Shown: positions 1 to 11,499, counted from the first letter of the stretch. The stretch is 64,000 nucleotides of DNA from Mesocentrotus franciscanus (GCA_037976565.1 CP137670.1:20305395-20369394), one strand, 5' to 3'. A program made the numbers and translations. Notes: generated by a model not told the origin, from the sequence alone.

Positions 1-206
1 GATTTAGAGAACTGACCAATATGAACATACCGAGGCACTAAGGAGGAAAGGAGATGATATATTATAATATAACATAAAATTGATAATAATAATAGTAAAA
101 AAAACAATAACAACAATAGTAATAATGATAATAATTATTATAATGTAGTCTAATTAACCAAGGGTAGTCACACATCCGATAGTATTACTACTCTTACTGA
201 GTGCCC
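1..206. other. AT-rich flank with simple repeats
   Basis: There is no recognisable gene. Positions 60-145 are an imperfect AAT/ATA/AAC microsatellite. Confidence 0.6.
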
Positions 207-498
207 AGGGGTGTTTCACAAAGAATAAGATCAACTTTAAGTTGGACTTAACTATGGCAGGCCGTTCATGCCACTGGTTGCTCCCACCATTGATCTCTCA
301 ATTATGATCTTTAGATAACATTTTTTCCTTCAATAATGAACTATCAAAAAATTTAAATTCTGTAGATTTGTGACCATGATTTATAGGTCCCTTGAGAGAC
401 CAATGTCAGTAATTGGTGAGAGCAAACAGTGGCAAGAACGGCCTGCCATATTTATGTCCAACTTAAAGTTGATCTTAGTCTTTGTGAAACACTCCCCT
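207..498. mobile_element. MITE family A, palindromic copy
   Basis: The ends are inverted copies of GGGGTGTTTCACAAAG, followed inward by an inverted pair reading roughly GATCAACTTTAAGTTGGACT. The centre also folds back on itself. There is no coding capacity. Close relatives lie at 55575-55864 and 55947-56239, and more distant ones at 16228-16330 and 44500-44806. The superfamily is not assigned because no convincing target duplication is visible. Confidence 0.75.
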
Positions 499-546
499 GA
501 TGTTATTATTATTAGCCCAGCATTACCAGGTACCTATTTAATACAC

Positions 547-680
547 CAGGGCCCCGGATTAAGATTTGATATTAATCGCAACTATGTACAAAATAGATAG
601 GAGACTGCAAACTTGCGATTGATTGGAAGACTTGCGATTGATTTGGATCGATCGCAACTCTTTATAAGACCGACCCCTGG
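547..680. mobile_element. MITE family B, degraded copy
   Basis: The interior shares phrases such as ATTAATCGCAACTATGTA, GACTGCAAACTTGCGATTGA and CTTTATAAGAC with the better copies at 24861-25000 and 45243-45400, whose ends read roughly GGGNCCCGTCTTATAAAGAG. The left end here is eroded. It is non-coding. Confidence 0.6.
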
Positions 681-714
681 TTGGAGAGCGACGTGCATTG
701 TGAAAAACAATATT

Positions 715-790
715 CTTGTCCAAGGATGTTAGCACCGAACAAGGATCGAACCTAGGACCTGTCGTATGCACGAGTCAGTGCTTCCGCACC
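715..790 (-). repeat. possible tRNA-derived SINE fragment
   Basis: On the minus strand there is a B-box-like GGTTCGATCC, one base short of the consensus, preceded by a short tRNA-like stretch. No full cloverleaf can be folded. This is a weak call. Confidence 0.3.
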
Positions 791-797
791 TCAGTGT

Positions 798-975
798 AAT
801 AGGCCATTTTCGTAATGTAATCAAATTTAACGCACAAGTCTTTGTTAAAGTGCGTTGTTCCAAATTATTCCATTTTCCTATCAGGAATAATTGTATCACT
901 GTTAGTCAAATGCCAGTTACGTACATTACGTGTTGAGTGGTAGGACATGCCATAATGTTTGTCCTACCTACCTAC
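798..975. mobile_element. MITE family C, half copy
   Basis: It begins with AATAGGCCATTTTCGTAATG and shares TTGTCCTACCTA with the longer copy at 15570-15892. Only one arm of the palindrome is preserved. It is non-coding. Confidence 0.5.
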
Positions 976-1655
976 CTATATCGGAAAAGATCATGTACAC
1001 TTTTGGTAAGCCCTCAAAAACTTTTCATCAAATTTCTATTATTCTAGAAGATAGATGCTAACAACATTTCCCCTGGAGTGTTAAACAAATGAGAGGTAGA
1101 AATAATTTAGATACCATCCTGGGATGTATATTCTAACGGCATCGTGCGCTACACATGTTTTAAACCTACGAGGAATGTGAGTATACACTACAGTCTACAC
1201 ATACAAATGTAGTGTATCCCAGCGTCGGGGAGGAGGGGGTGTACAACCGTATTTCTTGCAGATATTTAAGTGGAAACTTGGATAGAGGCCAGATGATCTT
1301 GTACATTGATACAAGGAGAACAACATGAGACAATAATGATTTCCAATTTCCTTTTTGCTACTAAAATTGTACATTGATACAAAGAGATAATATACATTAT
1401 ACAACTCACTCCCAGTTCCTAATCAAATGATTGGTCATGCGCGGTCACGTGTGATTCATTTACTGAGCCTATTGCACGTTTTTTCATGAAAAAGCGTGCA
1501 ATATTTTCCAGTACTATCCAACGATTTTTCAGTGCTGCGCAGTAGTGCGCGTAGAGGTAAGAGCGCGTAATACTGCGTGTATACACATGGGCCTATTCTT
1601 GCGCAGCACTATGCGTAAATGGGTATAGATAGAGGTGCGCTTGCTATATCTATAC
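976..1655. other. no gene seen
   Basis: This is AT-rich sequence without convincing coding signal. Bases 1648-1655 (ATCTATAC) are the left target-site duplication of the hAT-type element that follows. Confidence 0.5.
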
Positions 1656-2019
1656 CAGGGGCGGATCCAGCCGGCGGCAAGGGAGGGGGCCTAAAAAGGG
1701 GCCCACTTCGTGCGAAAATTTGAAAATCGTGCCGGCCGATTTTTTTGCTCAGTGGGGGTAGTGAGCAAAAAAAAATTTGGCACCCGAAAAATTTTTCCTT
1801 CCGGGAGGGTAATTTTTTTTCACACCACCACCCCTTGGGGGCCAGGGTAGTGAGCACAATTTTTTTCTGGTACCCGAAAAATTTTCCCTACGGGAAGGGT
1901 GATTTTTTTCCACCGCCAACCCCTTGGGCGCCAGGAGGGCCCAACTTCTTTTTTTTTCAAAAAAAGGGTGTTTTTACCTGTTTTTTTCTAGGGGCCCCCC
2001 CCCCCTGGATCCGCCACTG
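1656..2019. mobile_element. hAT-type non-autonomous DNA transposon
   Basis: This is a complete 364-bp element. It starts with CAGGGGCGGATCCAG and ends with CTGGATCCGCCACTG, which are 15-base terminal inverted repeats differing at one position. It is flanked by a perfect 8-bp duplication, ATCTATAC at 1648-1655 and 2020-2027. The 8-bp duplication and CAG...CTG termini are typical of the hAT superfamily. The interior holds homopolymer runs and a repeated GGCACCCGAAAAATTTT phrase, with no transposase. Relatives are at 36001, 37452, 38930 and 53875. Long frames through it on both strands are artefacts of the G/C and A/T runs. Confidence 0.9.
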
Positions 2020-2157
2020 ATCTATACTTATGTGTGCGCACTAAATTGAGACTTATTAAAACTTGAGATTTATTTGTCAGCCATAAACTGTCACGAAACA
2101 ATCTTGAATTAATTTTTACACCAAATAACAAGGATCTAGGAGTTTCGTTGTATAAAA

Positions 2158-2322
2158 CAAATGATGCATGTTTTCATTTGTTCATTATACGATCTATCCG
2201 CCCTCGTTGATGCTGTGTGTATCTATCGCACTCAGCCTAACGGCTTCGTGCAATAGATACACACAGCCTCAACTCGAGTGCGGATAGATCGTATAATGAA
2301 CTCATGCGCATGCATCATTTGT
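2158..2322. repeat. fold-back palindrome
   Basis: The two arms, around 2184-2240 and 2253-2310, are inverted copies that include TTCATTATACGATCTATCCG and TGTGTATCTAT. The spacer is short. It is probably a MITE, but the target duplication is unclear. Confidence 0.7.
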
Positions 2323-2683
2323 ATACTATATGCAGGTCACGTGATAGACCCCGGGGCAAACCTAACAGAAGCGACCAGAAGATCACAAGATAGATCTGGT
2401 TGGAGGTCATGAAGCAGAAGCCATCACACATCTCCCAGATGGTGTGGAAGGCTTAGGTCAAGGTAGGTCAAGCAGTTCATGTCAACATGTCGTTGTAATA
2501 CTCTAACAAAATGTAAAAAGTAATTATGATACCACATTAAAACACACACCCCTACACGCGTGCACACGATATTCTGAACAACGTCCCCCTTAACCATGAC
2601 TACTGAAGTAAGTTGTGACTTGTCATTCGGTTAGTAAATATGAAGGGCATATTTTCGAATGTGAATAATCAAAACAAGAACTC
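2323..2683. other. no gene seen; intron side of the minus-strand exon
   Basis: Nothing codes convincingly here. If the exon at 2686-2893 is real, this stretch is the start of its downstream intron on the minus strand. Confidence 0.4.
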
Positions 2684-2685
2684 AC

Positions 2686-2893
2686 CTTTTGAAAACATTT
2701 GGTAACCATAGAACAGGTAGATGGCGCTACAGCAGACTGCCACGGTACAGACCATCAAGAAAGGACTCCTGAACACACCACAGACCTTCCGTCTCAGAGT
2801 CATCTTTAGGATTTTCTGATACGGTCTGTCTCGCTCCAAAAGGGATGAGATATCTCCTTGATTCCTTCTCTCTATCACTTCTGCCGGGCTCAT
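2686..2893 (-). CDS. first coding exon of a type II membrane protein (partial)
   Basis: This minus-strand reading frame has 69 codons plus one base. It opens with MSPAEVIERR and ends at a strong splice donor, AAAAG|GTGAGT, at 2685-2684. The product has a charged N-terminal tail of about 40 residues (ERRNQGD, TLRRKV). A single hydrophobic segment of about 20 residues follows (SPFLMVCTVAVCCSAIYLF), then YGYQMFSK. Positive charge before the segment predicts a signal anchor with the N-terminus in the cytosol, as in Golgi glycosyltransferases and sulfotransferases. An acceptor-like CTTACATAG lies about 20 bases upstream of the ATG, so a 5' UTR exon may precede it. No following exon was recognised further left. 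The protein family is unknown, and calling it a Golgi enzyme would be guesswork. Confidence 0.5.
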
Positions 2894-5060
2894 TTCACAA
2901 TCCCATGATTTCGTTCCCTATGTAAGATGAAACGGTGAAGAAACCGTGGATTACTGGTTATAACTTTGTCTTTTTCTGAATATTCGTAATTCCAAATATA
3001 ATAATAATAATAACAATAATAATGATGTTCAATTCAATTTATTTTTCCATCTTTAAAAAAAGAACAAATATAACATAATATCGACACATTGTATTAAAAT
3101 AATAATATAAACATAACCAGAACGTCAATGACGTAGCGCTCATCCGCATCTCGCAACAACAAATATCGTAAATTTTATGTGGTACCCTTTTGAACTGGTC
3201 AAAAAATAAAAATTTGATGCCCTGGAAGGGACATAATTTCATTTAGCTGTACAAGATTAAATAGAAACTAAAGGAAATGGAATGAAAATTGGTTGAAAAA
3301 TATATAGTTTTATGACAAGGAGGACTCGAACTTAGTAAGAGATAAATGAAATTTTACATGTGAATAGTCAATAGACTTATTAACTCACAAATGCACACAA
3401 TCATGCCGATAAAACTGTAACTAGTGTAAGCAAGTTTGACAGTGGACTCACGATTTTATTTTTTTAATTATTCTTTCTAGACTCTAGGCCTAGATATCTA
3501 GACTATTAATTATTATTCTAACATCGGCCTTTGGTGAGTTGAAAAAATTGTATTTTACTGCTATTTAGGTGTCATCAATTGTCACTAAAGTACCGATTTT
3601 GAGTGAAATCAGTTTAATTTTGTACGGTGGTGTTTGAAATGTTGAGATCAATAAAACAGGTTTTAATTCACAGCCAGGATAGCGATGCGCCTATATGTCA
3701 CTATGTGTGAGTTCACATAGTGTTCGAACTATTCAAATAGCGTAGCACAACACAAAAATGAGTACGTAGGCCTACGTGGGAATGTCAAGAAATTTAGCTG
3801 CGTAGACTAGATCAGAAAAACTATTTCAAAAAGGCACATTACAGTTACATACCATGACGAAGACAGATTTCCTGATTATCGGAGATGTCAGTTGAATAGT
3901 CAATATTTACAAAATGTTCATAACAAGAAGAGAAAATGTTGAAAATAACGAAAATCCGAAGACACGTCAACACAAGTTGTAGTCTCGAGGACGCTCTCTA
4001 TGGGGAGCCTTCCAAAGTTGCGACTGTGCCCGGACGCGTCGGGGCGCGATGAATAGAACGGTCGGTTCTCAAGAGACGCATTCAGGCGCAAAGGGGCGCG
4101 AAAGGGCGCGATCGTCACCCTCACCTGATTCTTGCATATGAAAAGAAACTGTCTATTGTTGGTATAAACCCGCTCTATTCTTCTTGCGCCCTTTCGCGCC
4201 CTACCAGGCGATGGAAGATTATCTCTCCCGTCATTGTTCTCGCTCGTGATGCGCGATGCACAACGCCGCGGTACAGCTTAAAGGTATTACAAAGTGTTGG
4301 TAAAAATATTGAATTCCTCTGAAACTGTTTGATCTTATAAAAAGATGTTATAGGAATATTTTTAACCAATCTCCACTGCTGAAATACAGATATTTTTTTT
4401 TTAGTAAATTAAACAGTAATTAATAAATCAATTATTAGTTCCAAGCTGCCTGTATATAAAACAGCCCCTGGTGTTGTTTACTAGCGCCATCTACTGTCGT
4501 ACATGGTCCTTGGTATAATCGATGTTGAAACTGTGTTACGTCTCGGCGCAAGCCTCGACACCGCGGTGACCTCGCTGAGCGGGAAGGGACTGTATTCGCA
4601 TGGCTTATATCCATGGTACAGTGTGTGTCTGTGTAGTGTATGAATCAGATACACATCTCCGTTGCCGTTCAATATGCACAATGCATAGACCTACGTGATT
4701 AGTAGGTCCATGGTATAACCCTCTTCGGCAACCGTCTCAATCTAGTCTCAGCTTCGACTGAAACAGCTCTTGGATCTATATACATGTATAATAGACAAGT
4801 TTCCAGTAGGCCTACGGGATACATGAACTCTTATTATTTGTTCAATTCTTATGTCTGAAATGTATTCAGGAAACGGAATATCGGAAAGAAAGCAATATGA
4901 AATGACCACAAAATCGTTCAGATATAGGCCTACATGTAAGAAATACAAGAAATATGTCTATCTAGATAGTCTCCTCTCTTTCTCTCTCTGTCTCTCTCTG
5001 TCTCTCTCTGTCTCTCTCTTTATTTCTCTCCCTCTCCCTCTCTCTTTCCTAAAACACGGT
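2894..5060. other. no gene seen; scattered low-complexity DNA
   Basis: A short (TAA)n tract lies at 2998-3026. A CpG-rich patch with inverted GCGCGAAAGGGCG words spans about 4020-4200. A (TCTCTG)n-type tract lies at 4975-5045. The CpG-rich patch could hold a promoter for the minus-strand exon, but nothing in the sequence decides this. Confidence 0.4.
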
Positions 5061-5064
5061 AGTT

Positions 5065-5440
5065 TGTTTGGCGCTAGTTCAGAATCATATCTAGACTTCG
5101 ACCCTAACTCCGGCGTGAAGATACCCTACTAAAACATACCAAAAATCAACTAAATCTTCATCGATTGTTCAAATAATGGTCATGATTTAAAAGCCGTTAT
5201 GTTTCTTACCTGTTTTTGTCAATTTTCTTATCTTTTGAGGAGTATTTTTCTGAAAAATGAACACTTTAGTATACACTTTCTCACAGGTTTCACGGCAAAC
5301 CGCTGCACAATACATGGTGGGTTGCGTGCGGTCGAGCGCCTGCGTGAAGTTATCTACCGTAATACTTAGGGTATCTCCACCCCGGAGTTACGGGTCGAAA
5401 TTTGGATATGATTCTGAACTAGCGTCGTTTGTTTTTTTCC
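5065..5440. repeat. inverted repeat with ~75-bp arms
   Basis: The left arm at about 5065-5135 (GCGCTAGTTCAGAATCATAT, later GAAGATACCCTA) recurs inverted at about 5362-5440. The loop is about 230 bp. The arms have diverged by several substitutions. It is probably an old fold-back transposon and is non-coding. Confidence 0.65.
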
Positions 5441-5559
5441 TGTACCGTTTGGATTATAACCAATTATATTTCACCGCGTCTCTCTCTCGATCTCTCTCCG
5501 AAATATTATAGGCCCTTATTATCATTGTCATATTATCATCCTCATCTACATGCATAACC

Positions 5560-5930
5560 CAAACCCACAAAAATATATGGTCACTTCACGAAAATGAGAA
5601 TTTCTATCGTTTTTGTGATTATATCATTATCCTTGTCATATCATCAACATCTACATAACAGTCAAAAAACAAATATGATTCTTAATTTCACGGTAATGAG
5701 AACGTATATCGTTTTTGTGGTTATTATCCTTGTCATTATATCATCCAAATAAAATTCAAACATGGTTTATTTCTAATTCGATACCAGTGATTTACAAATG
5801 TTGCTGAAATGACATGTTTTCCGGGATTTGACCACCGAAATACAATTCAAACGTGGTTTATTTCTAATTCGATACCAGTAATTTACAAATGTTGCTGAAA
5901 TGACATGATTTTCCTGGATTTTTCGCACTT
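5560..5930. repeat. two sets of direct repeats
   Basis: A phrase of about 70 bases, GGTTTATTTCTAATTCGATA through GTTGCTGAAATGACATG, occurs at about 5764 and again at about 5858. A second phrase (ATCGTTTTTGTGATTAT) is repeated near 5608 and 5709. The same sequence appears inverted at about 30,930-30,990 and 34,060-34,115, so it is the end of a dispersed composite repeat that runs on to about 6960. Confidence 0.7.
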
Positions 5931-5999
5931 TTTAAAAACAATTTATACTTTTGTATGCGTTTGTTGGAAAATGACTCATTCCCAAATTTACAGACGGGC

Positions 6000-6965
6000 A
6001 AAAAAATATGCTTATTTAGAAGCATTCATGTCAGGACCTGCGGAACGGCGGTGCTCGGGGGGGGGGGTCGAACCCCCTCACCTTTTGAAAAAGAGTAATA
6101 GAAAGAAAGAAAGAATAGCGACCTGCCAGTGTCACAAATGAGATATCAAAATATGCATGCTCATCTGACCGTAATTTATTGCCTGAAACCCTGAGCTTCT
6201 TGGTGCTTCGCCCCTGGACCCCACACCTATTAGTAAACTGCCTGTGTCACAAATAAGGTATCACAATATGCTCATCTGACTGTAATTAAATGCCTAAAAC
6301 CCTTGAGATTCCGGGGCTCTGCCCTGGACCCCATCAGGGCCCTAAGGCCAGCCATCTAACCATAATTTCTTGCCTAGAGCCCCTGAGCTTATGGGGGCTC
6401 CGCCCCCTGGACTCCACGCCTATTAGTAAACTGCCTGTGTCACAAATAAGTTATCACAATATGCTCATCTGACCGTAATTAAATGCCTAAAAACCTTGAG
6501 ATTCCGGGGGCTCTGCCTGGACCCCATCAGGGGCCCTAAGGCCAGCCCCTGGATGCTCATCTAACCGTGATTTCTTGCCTAAAGCCCCTGAGCTTCTGGG
6601 GGCTCCGCCCCCTGGACCCCACGCCTGTTAGTAACCTGCATGTGTCACAAATAAGTTATCACAGTATGCTCATCTGACCGTAATTAAATGCCTAAAACCC
6701 CTGAGCTTCCGGCGGCTCGGCCCCTGGATCCCATCAGGGCGCTACGGCCGGCCCCTGAATGCTCATCTGACCGCGTAATTTATTCCCTCAAACCCCTGAG
6801 CTTCTGGGGTTCCGCCCCTGTACCCCAAGCCAATTAGTAACCTGCAGGTGTCACAAACTAATAAGGTATCAAAATATGCTCATCTGACCGTAATTGAATG
6901 CGTAAGACCCCTGAGCTTCAGGCGCGTAGCCAGGGGACAGTGGGGCAGTCGCCACCCAAAAAAAA
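6000..6965. repeat. composite repeat with internal ~120-bp minisatellite
   Basis: The core alternates CCCCTGAGCTTCTGGGGGCT / CCGCCCCTGGACCCC with GTGTCACAAATAAG / TATGCTCATCTGACCGTAAT, about six times. The same units occur inverted at 30,400-30,720 and 33,550-33,840, with the same flanking text (CCGTTCCGC, CATGTCAGG). The internal repeats suggest a Helitron- or satellite-like element, but no Helitron ends were identified. A GA tract lies at 6978-7002, just beyond it. Confidence 0.65.
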
Positions 6966-7036
6966 AACGCCGGCCAAAAGAGAGAGAGAGAGAGAGAGAG
7001 AAAAAATAAGAGGACGTAGGAAGAAAAAGGAAAAGG

Positions 7037-7660
7037 AGTCGAGAACGGTACAACGAATCGTCTCCTTTCTCTAATAATTTAATGAAACGTCAAAGCTTGG
7101 GTGAAACTGAATTCAGACCAGGATTAAGAGTCGAGAACGGTACAACGAATTGTTCCTCTCTCTAATAATTTAATGAAACGTCAAAGCTTCCGCGCTCCGC
7201 GCGGGGAACTGAATCGAGAACGGTACAACGAATCGTCTTCTTTCTCTAATAATTTAATGAAACGTCAAAGCTTCCCGCTTCGCGCGGGAGGGGAAAAATT
7301 TAATTCAGACAAGGATTAAGAGTCGAGAACGGTACAACGGATCGTCTTCTTTCTCTAATAATTTAATGAAACGTCAAAGCTTGGGTGAAACTGAATTCAG
7401 ACCAGGATTTAGAGTCGAGAACGGTACAACGAATCGTTCTCTCTCTAATAATTTAATGAAACGTCAAAGCTTCCTTCGCGCGGGGGAACTGAATCGAGAA
7501 CGGTACAACGAATCGTCTTCTTTCTCTAATAATTTAATAAAAGTCAAAGCTTCCCCGCTTCGCGCGAGAGGGTAAATTTAATTCAGACAAGGATTAAGAG
7601 TCGAGAACGGTACAACGGATCGTCTTCTTTCTCTAATAATTTAATGAAACGTCAAAGCTT
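7037..7660. repeat. higher-order tandem repeat, three-subunit period of ~285 bp
   Basis: The block GTCGAGAACGGTACAACG ... CTCTAATAATTTAATGAAACG ... CAAAGCTT occurs seven times, starting near 7037, 7130, 7213, 7322, 7415, 7493 and 7600. Spacings run 93, 83, 109 and then 93, 78, 107. Three variant subunits therefore repeat as a unit of about 285 bp. Variable GC-rich linkers (CCGCTTCGCGCGGG) separate the blocks. It is non-coding. Confidence 0.85.
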
Positions 7661-7689
7661 CCGGGGCAGAGGCGGCGCTCCCGGGGGCA

Positions 7690-8009
7690 GGGGGCACAGT
7701 GCCCTCCCACTTTCAAGAACCCCAAAGTGCCCCTTTTTACATAGGAAAATGCCCTTTAACTTTGTAAAGTGCCCCTTTTACATAGGAAAAGTGCCCCTTT
7801 ACTTTGACAAGTGCCCCTATTAATTTTTAAAAGTGCCCCTTCCCCTTTCCACCTCTGATAAGTGCCCCTTTTATGTTGACACTTACCCCTTTTCCTTCAA
7901 CAAGTTCCCATTTTCCTTTGCAATATTCTCATAAGTGCCCTTTTTAATCTCTAGTAAGTGCCCTTTTCAGGTACGAGAAGCGCCCTTTTAACTTTTGATA
8001 AGCGCCCTT
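7690..8009. repeat. AAGTGCCCCTTTT minisatellite bordering the gap
   Basis: Degenerate units of about 25-35 bases of the form AAGTGCCCCTTTTA plus a short linker run into the N block. The array probably continues inside the gap and may have caused it. Confidence 0.8.
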
Positions 8010-8509
8010 NNNNNNNNNNNNNNNNNNNNNNNNNNNNNNNNNNNNNNNNNNNNNNNNNNNNNNNNNNNNNNNNNNNNNNNNNNNNNNNNNNNNNNNNNNN
8101 NNNNNNNNNNNNNNNNNNNNNNNNNNNNNNNNNNNNNNNNNNNNNNNNNNNNNNNNNNNNNNNNNNNNNNNNNNNNNNNNNNNNNNNNNNNNNNNNNNNN
8201 NNNNNNNNNNNNNNNNNNNNNNNNNNNNNNNNNNNNNNNNNNNNNNNNNNNNNNNNNNNNNNNNNNNNNNNNNNNNNNNNNNNNNNNNNNNNNNNNNNNN
8301 NNNNNNNNNNNNNNNNNNNNNNNNNNNNNNNNNNNNNNNNNNNNNNNNNNNNNNNNNNNNNNNNNNNNNNNNNNNNNNNNNNNNNNNNNNNNNNNNNNNN
8401 NNNNNNNNNNNNNNNNNNNNNNNNNNNNNNNNNNNNNNNNNNNNNNNNNNNNNNNNNNNNNNNNNNNNNNNNNNNNNNNNNNNNNNNNNNNNNNNNNNNN
8501 NNNNNNNNN
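8010..8509. other. assembly gap (500 N)
   Basis: There are exactly 500 unknown bases, a conventional placeholder length, so the true size is unknown. Confidence 0.99.
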
Positions 8510-9039
8510 GTAATATAAATGTGTTTGTTGTATTTGCCTTTGAATAAATTTCGTTCTCATGAATTCACACCGTGTACCGCGTACCAATTGGTAGTCTTCA
8601 GTATAAGTAATTGATACGTTCATCACATGAAGAAAGGTAATCATTCACGCACTCATGAAAATATAACATCGCAATCCAACGTTTCAATGTCACTAATAGC
8701 GTACATATATATATATATATATATGTACATATCGTGAACATATTTCATAATCACATGCATAAAACAATCAGCGTCAATATTTAAATACATTTAAGGTCAC
8801 TTATTCGATTACTTTTTTCTACGAACATTGAATTCCAGGATATTTGTGGGCGTTAGAATATTTACATGATTAAAAATCGTCGACGGTCAACGAACCATCG
8901 AATCGGTCCCTCCTCTGTGTGTTATATATATGGACCATTTTGACTGATTCGTCAGTTCGTGTGACCGCCGACCAATCATTTATTTGTGACGTGTTGTATC
9001 CACATATGTAATAATGTAATTTATTTTTAAATGAAAAAA
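8510..9039. other. no gene seen
   Basis: This is AT-rich sequence with a (TA)n tract at 8706-8724. Confidence 0.5.
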
Positions 9040-11020
9040 AAGAGGAATAAGATGGTGGGTCTTAGTTTCGAAGATTTGTTTAAATTTCTATTTCTTTTGA
9101 AATAACCGGGTCTGGAGGAAAGACTACGCCCTATACCCATGTTATTCCACAGGAATGAGATGGTGAGGTCTTAGTTTGAAGATTTTCATTTTTCTAAATA
9201 ACCGAGTCTGAAGTAAAGACTTCGCTCTAATCCCATGCTTTATTACCGGGTCTTAATTTGGAAGATGGAGGGTTTAGTTTAAAAGGTTTTTGTTTTGTTT
9301 TGTTTTGTTTTGTTTGTTGTTTTGTTTTACTTTTGAATAACCGGGTCTGGAGGAAAGACTACGCTCAATACTCAATTAAGGAAAGGTATGTCACTTTACT
9401 AACTGCACCTTGCACAAAGCCCAGAATGTCTGCATAATTTGAGATTTTGAAACTTGATTTTCAGTTTAAATCATATAATGCAATCCATTTCTTCTTCTTT
9501 TTCTTTTGTTTTGTCTTATTTCCCGGAAAGGAGACAATCCCACCGACAGGCATCGCATAGTCATGGTTGGTATTGGAGGGGCCTAGGCTGCGCATACGCA
9601 TACATGCAAGCCGAAGCCTGTTCAATGTACCGAACCGGGCTGGCCAGAAGATACAAACATAATAGTCAACGATTTATGCTGACAGCCTGTCTGGGATCTC
9701 CAAAATTGCAAAAATTGAGCAGCGTAGATTTTTTTCTTTCTTTCTCCTGCTCCCTCTTAAATTTAATTAATGTGATTTGAATTCGGCGTAAATATTCATA
9801 ATTGAATGAAACACGCCAATAAAACAAAAACAACAACAACAACGTTCTTCCACAGGAATAAGATGATGGGGTCTTAATTTTGAAGATTTTTAAACAGTTT
9901 TGAAATAACCGGGTCTGGAAGAAAAACTACGCTCTAAACCCATGCTTTATTACCGGGTCTTAGTTTGGAAGATGGTGGGGTCTTAGTTTAAAAGTTTTTT
10001 TTTTTAATTTTGAATAACCGGGTCTGGAGGAAAGACTACGCTCAATACTCATGTTATTCCACAGGAATAAGATGATGGGGTCTTAGTTTTGAAGATTTTA
10101 ATTAAACGGGTCTGGAAGAACAACTATGCTCTAAACCCATGCTTTATTACAGGATCTTAGTTCGGAAGATGGTGGGTCTTAATTTTAAAGTTTTTGTTTT
10201 TGTTTTTGTTTTGTTTTTTGAAATAACCGAGTCTAGAGGAAAGACTACGTTCAATACTCATGTTATTCCACATGAATAAGATGATGGGGTCTTAGTTTTA
10301 AGATTTTTTTTTAATTAAACGGGTCTGGAGTAAAGACTACGCTCTAAACCCATGCTTTATCACAGGGTCTTATAGTTTGGAAGATGGTGGAGCCTTAGTT
10401 TTAAAGTTAATGTTTTGTTTTGTTTTGTTTTGTTTTATTTTTGAAATAACCGGGTGTGGAGTAAAGACAACGCTCTAAACCCATGCTTTATTACAGGGTC
10501 TTAGTTTGGAGGATTGTTGGGTCTTTTTTTTTTAATTTTGAATAACCGGGTCTGGAGGAAAGACTACGCTCAATACTCATGTTATTCCACAGGAATAAGA
10601 TGATGGGGTCTTAGTTTTGAAGATTTTTTTTTTTTAATTTAACGGGTCTGGAAGAACAACTATGCTCTAAACCCATGCTTTATTACAGGATCTTAGTTTG
10701 GAAGATGGTGGGTCTTAATTTTAAAGTTTTTGTTTTGTTTTTGTTTTGTTTTGTTTTTGAAATAACCGAGTCTAGAGGAAAGACTACGTTCAATACTCAT
10801 GTTATTCCACATGAATAAGATGATGGGTCTTAGTTTTTAAGATTTTTTTTTAATTAAACGGGTCTGGAGTAAAGACTACGCTCTAAACCCATGCTTTATC
10901 AGAGGGTCTTATAGTTTGGAAGATGGTGGAGCCTTAGTTTTAAAGTTAATGTTTTGTTTTGTTTTGTTTTGTTTTATTTTTGAAATAACCGGGTGTGGAG
11001 TAAAGACAACGCTCTGCGTC
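9040..11020. repeat. AATAACCGGGTCTGG tandem repeat field
   Basis: At least a dozen copies of AATAACCGGGTCTGGAGGAA, followed by AGACTACGCTC, alternate with TTATTCCACAGGAATAAGAT and TGGGGTCTTAGTTT. (TTTTG)n tracts sit between them. A segment of about 528 bp starting at 10013 is repeated starting at 10541, so a second round of duplication is superimposed. About 9390-9840 is unrelated sequence inside the field. Nothing codes. Confidence 0.85.
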
Positions 11021-11239
11021 GTCTTTGGGTCAACCCCTGAAACTGTCACTTGATTTAAAAAGACGTAATTAACATGCACTGCTTTTTATGGTCTCCATTG
11101 TGTCAGTAGATGCCCGGAAAACATCACTTACGGGGGTTCAAAAAAGCAACAACAAAAAATCGCCTCGCCGCTTTGCGGCTCGTGGACGATGCTCCGTGTC
11201 GTCATTGGGTCACTCCCCTTAGCAAAAGCTAGATCCCAT

Positions 11240-11499
11240 CATCCGCCCCTGGATCCCTACTCTTTGAGGGGTAGGAGAAAACAATTTTACGTCATATTAC
11301 TCCAGGAAGTGCCTGAAAATGCACCTAATGTGGTTCTAAAATTGCAAATGCTTCCTACTCAGGGAGGGGTTCTGACCTCCTCCCAGACCCACCCCCGCTT
11401 GGTCGCTCCGCTCGCCGCTGACGCCTTGCCCATCGTTTTTCATATATTTCACCCCATGCGATTTTGTGCCCCCGTAAGAAATTCCTGGATCCGCCACTG
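11240..11499. mobile_element. fragment of a hAT-like element
   Basis: It ends with TTCCTGGATCCGCCACTG, the same terminal sequence as the hAT-type elements here. ATCCGCCCCTGGATCC occurs at its left side, but no clean opposite end or target duplication can be defined. The interior is not the same as the 1656 element. Confidence 0.5.

Noticed and set aside
7370..7660. CRISPR-like array of direct repeats with spacers
   Set aside because: Repeats are about 60 bp with related linkers, the spacing is hierarchical, and the genome is animal. It is a satellite.
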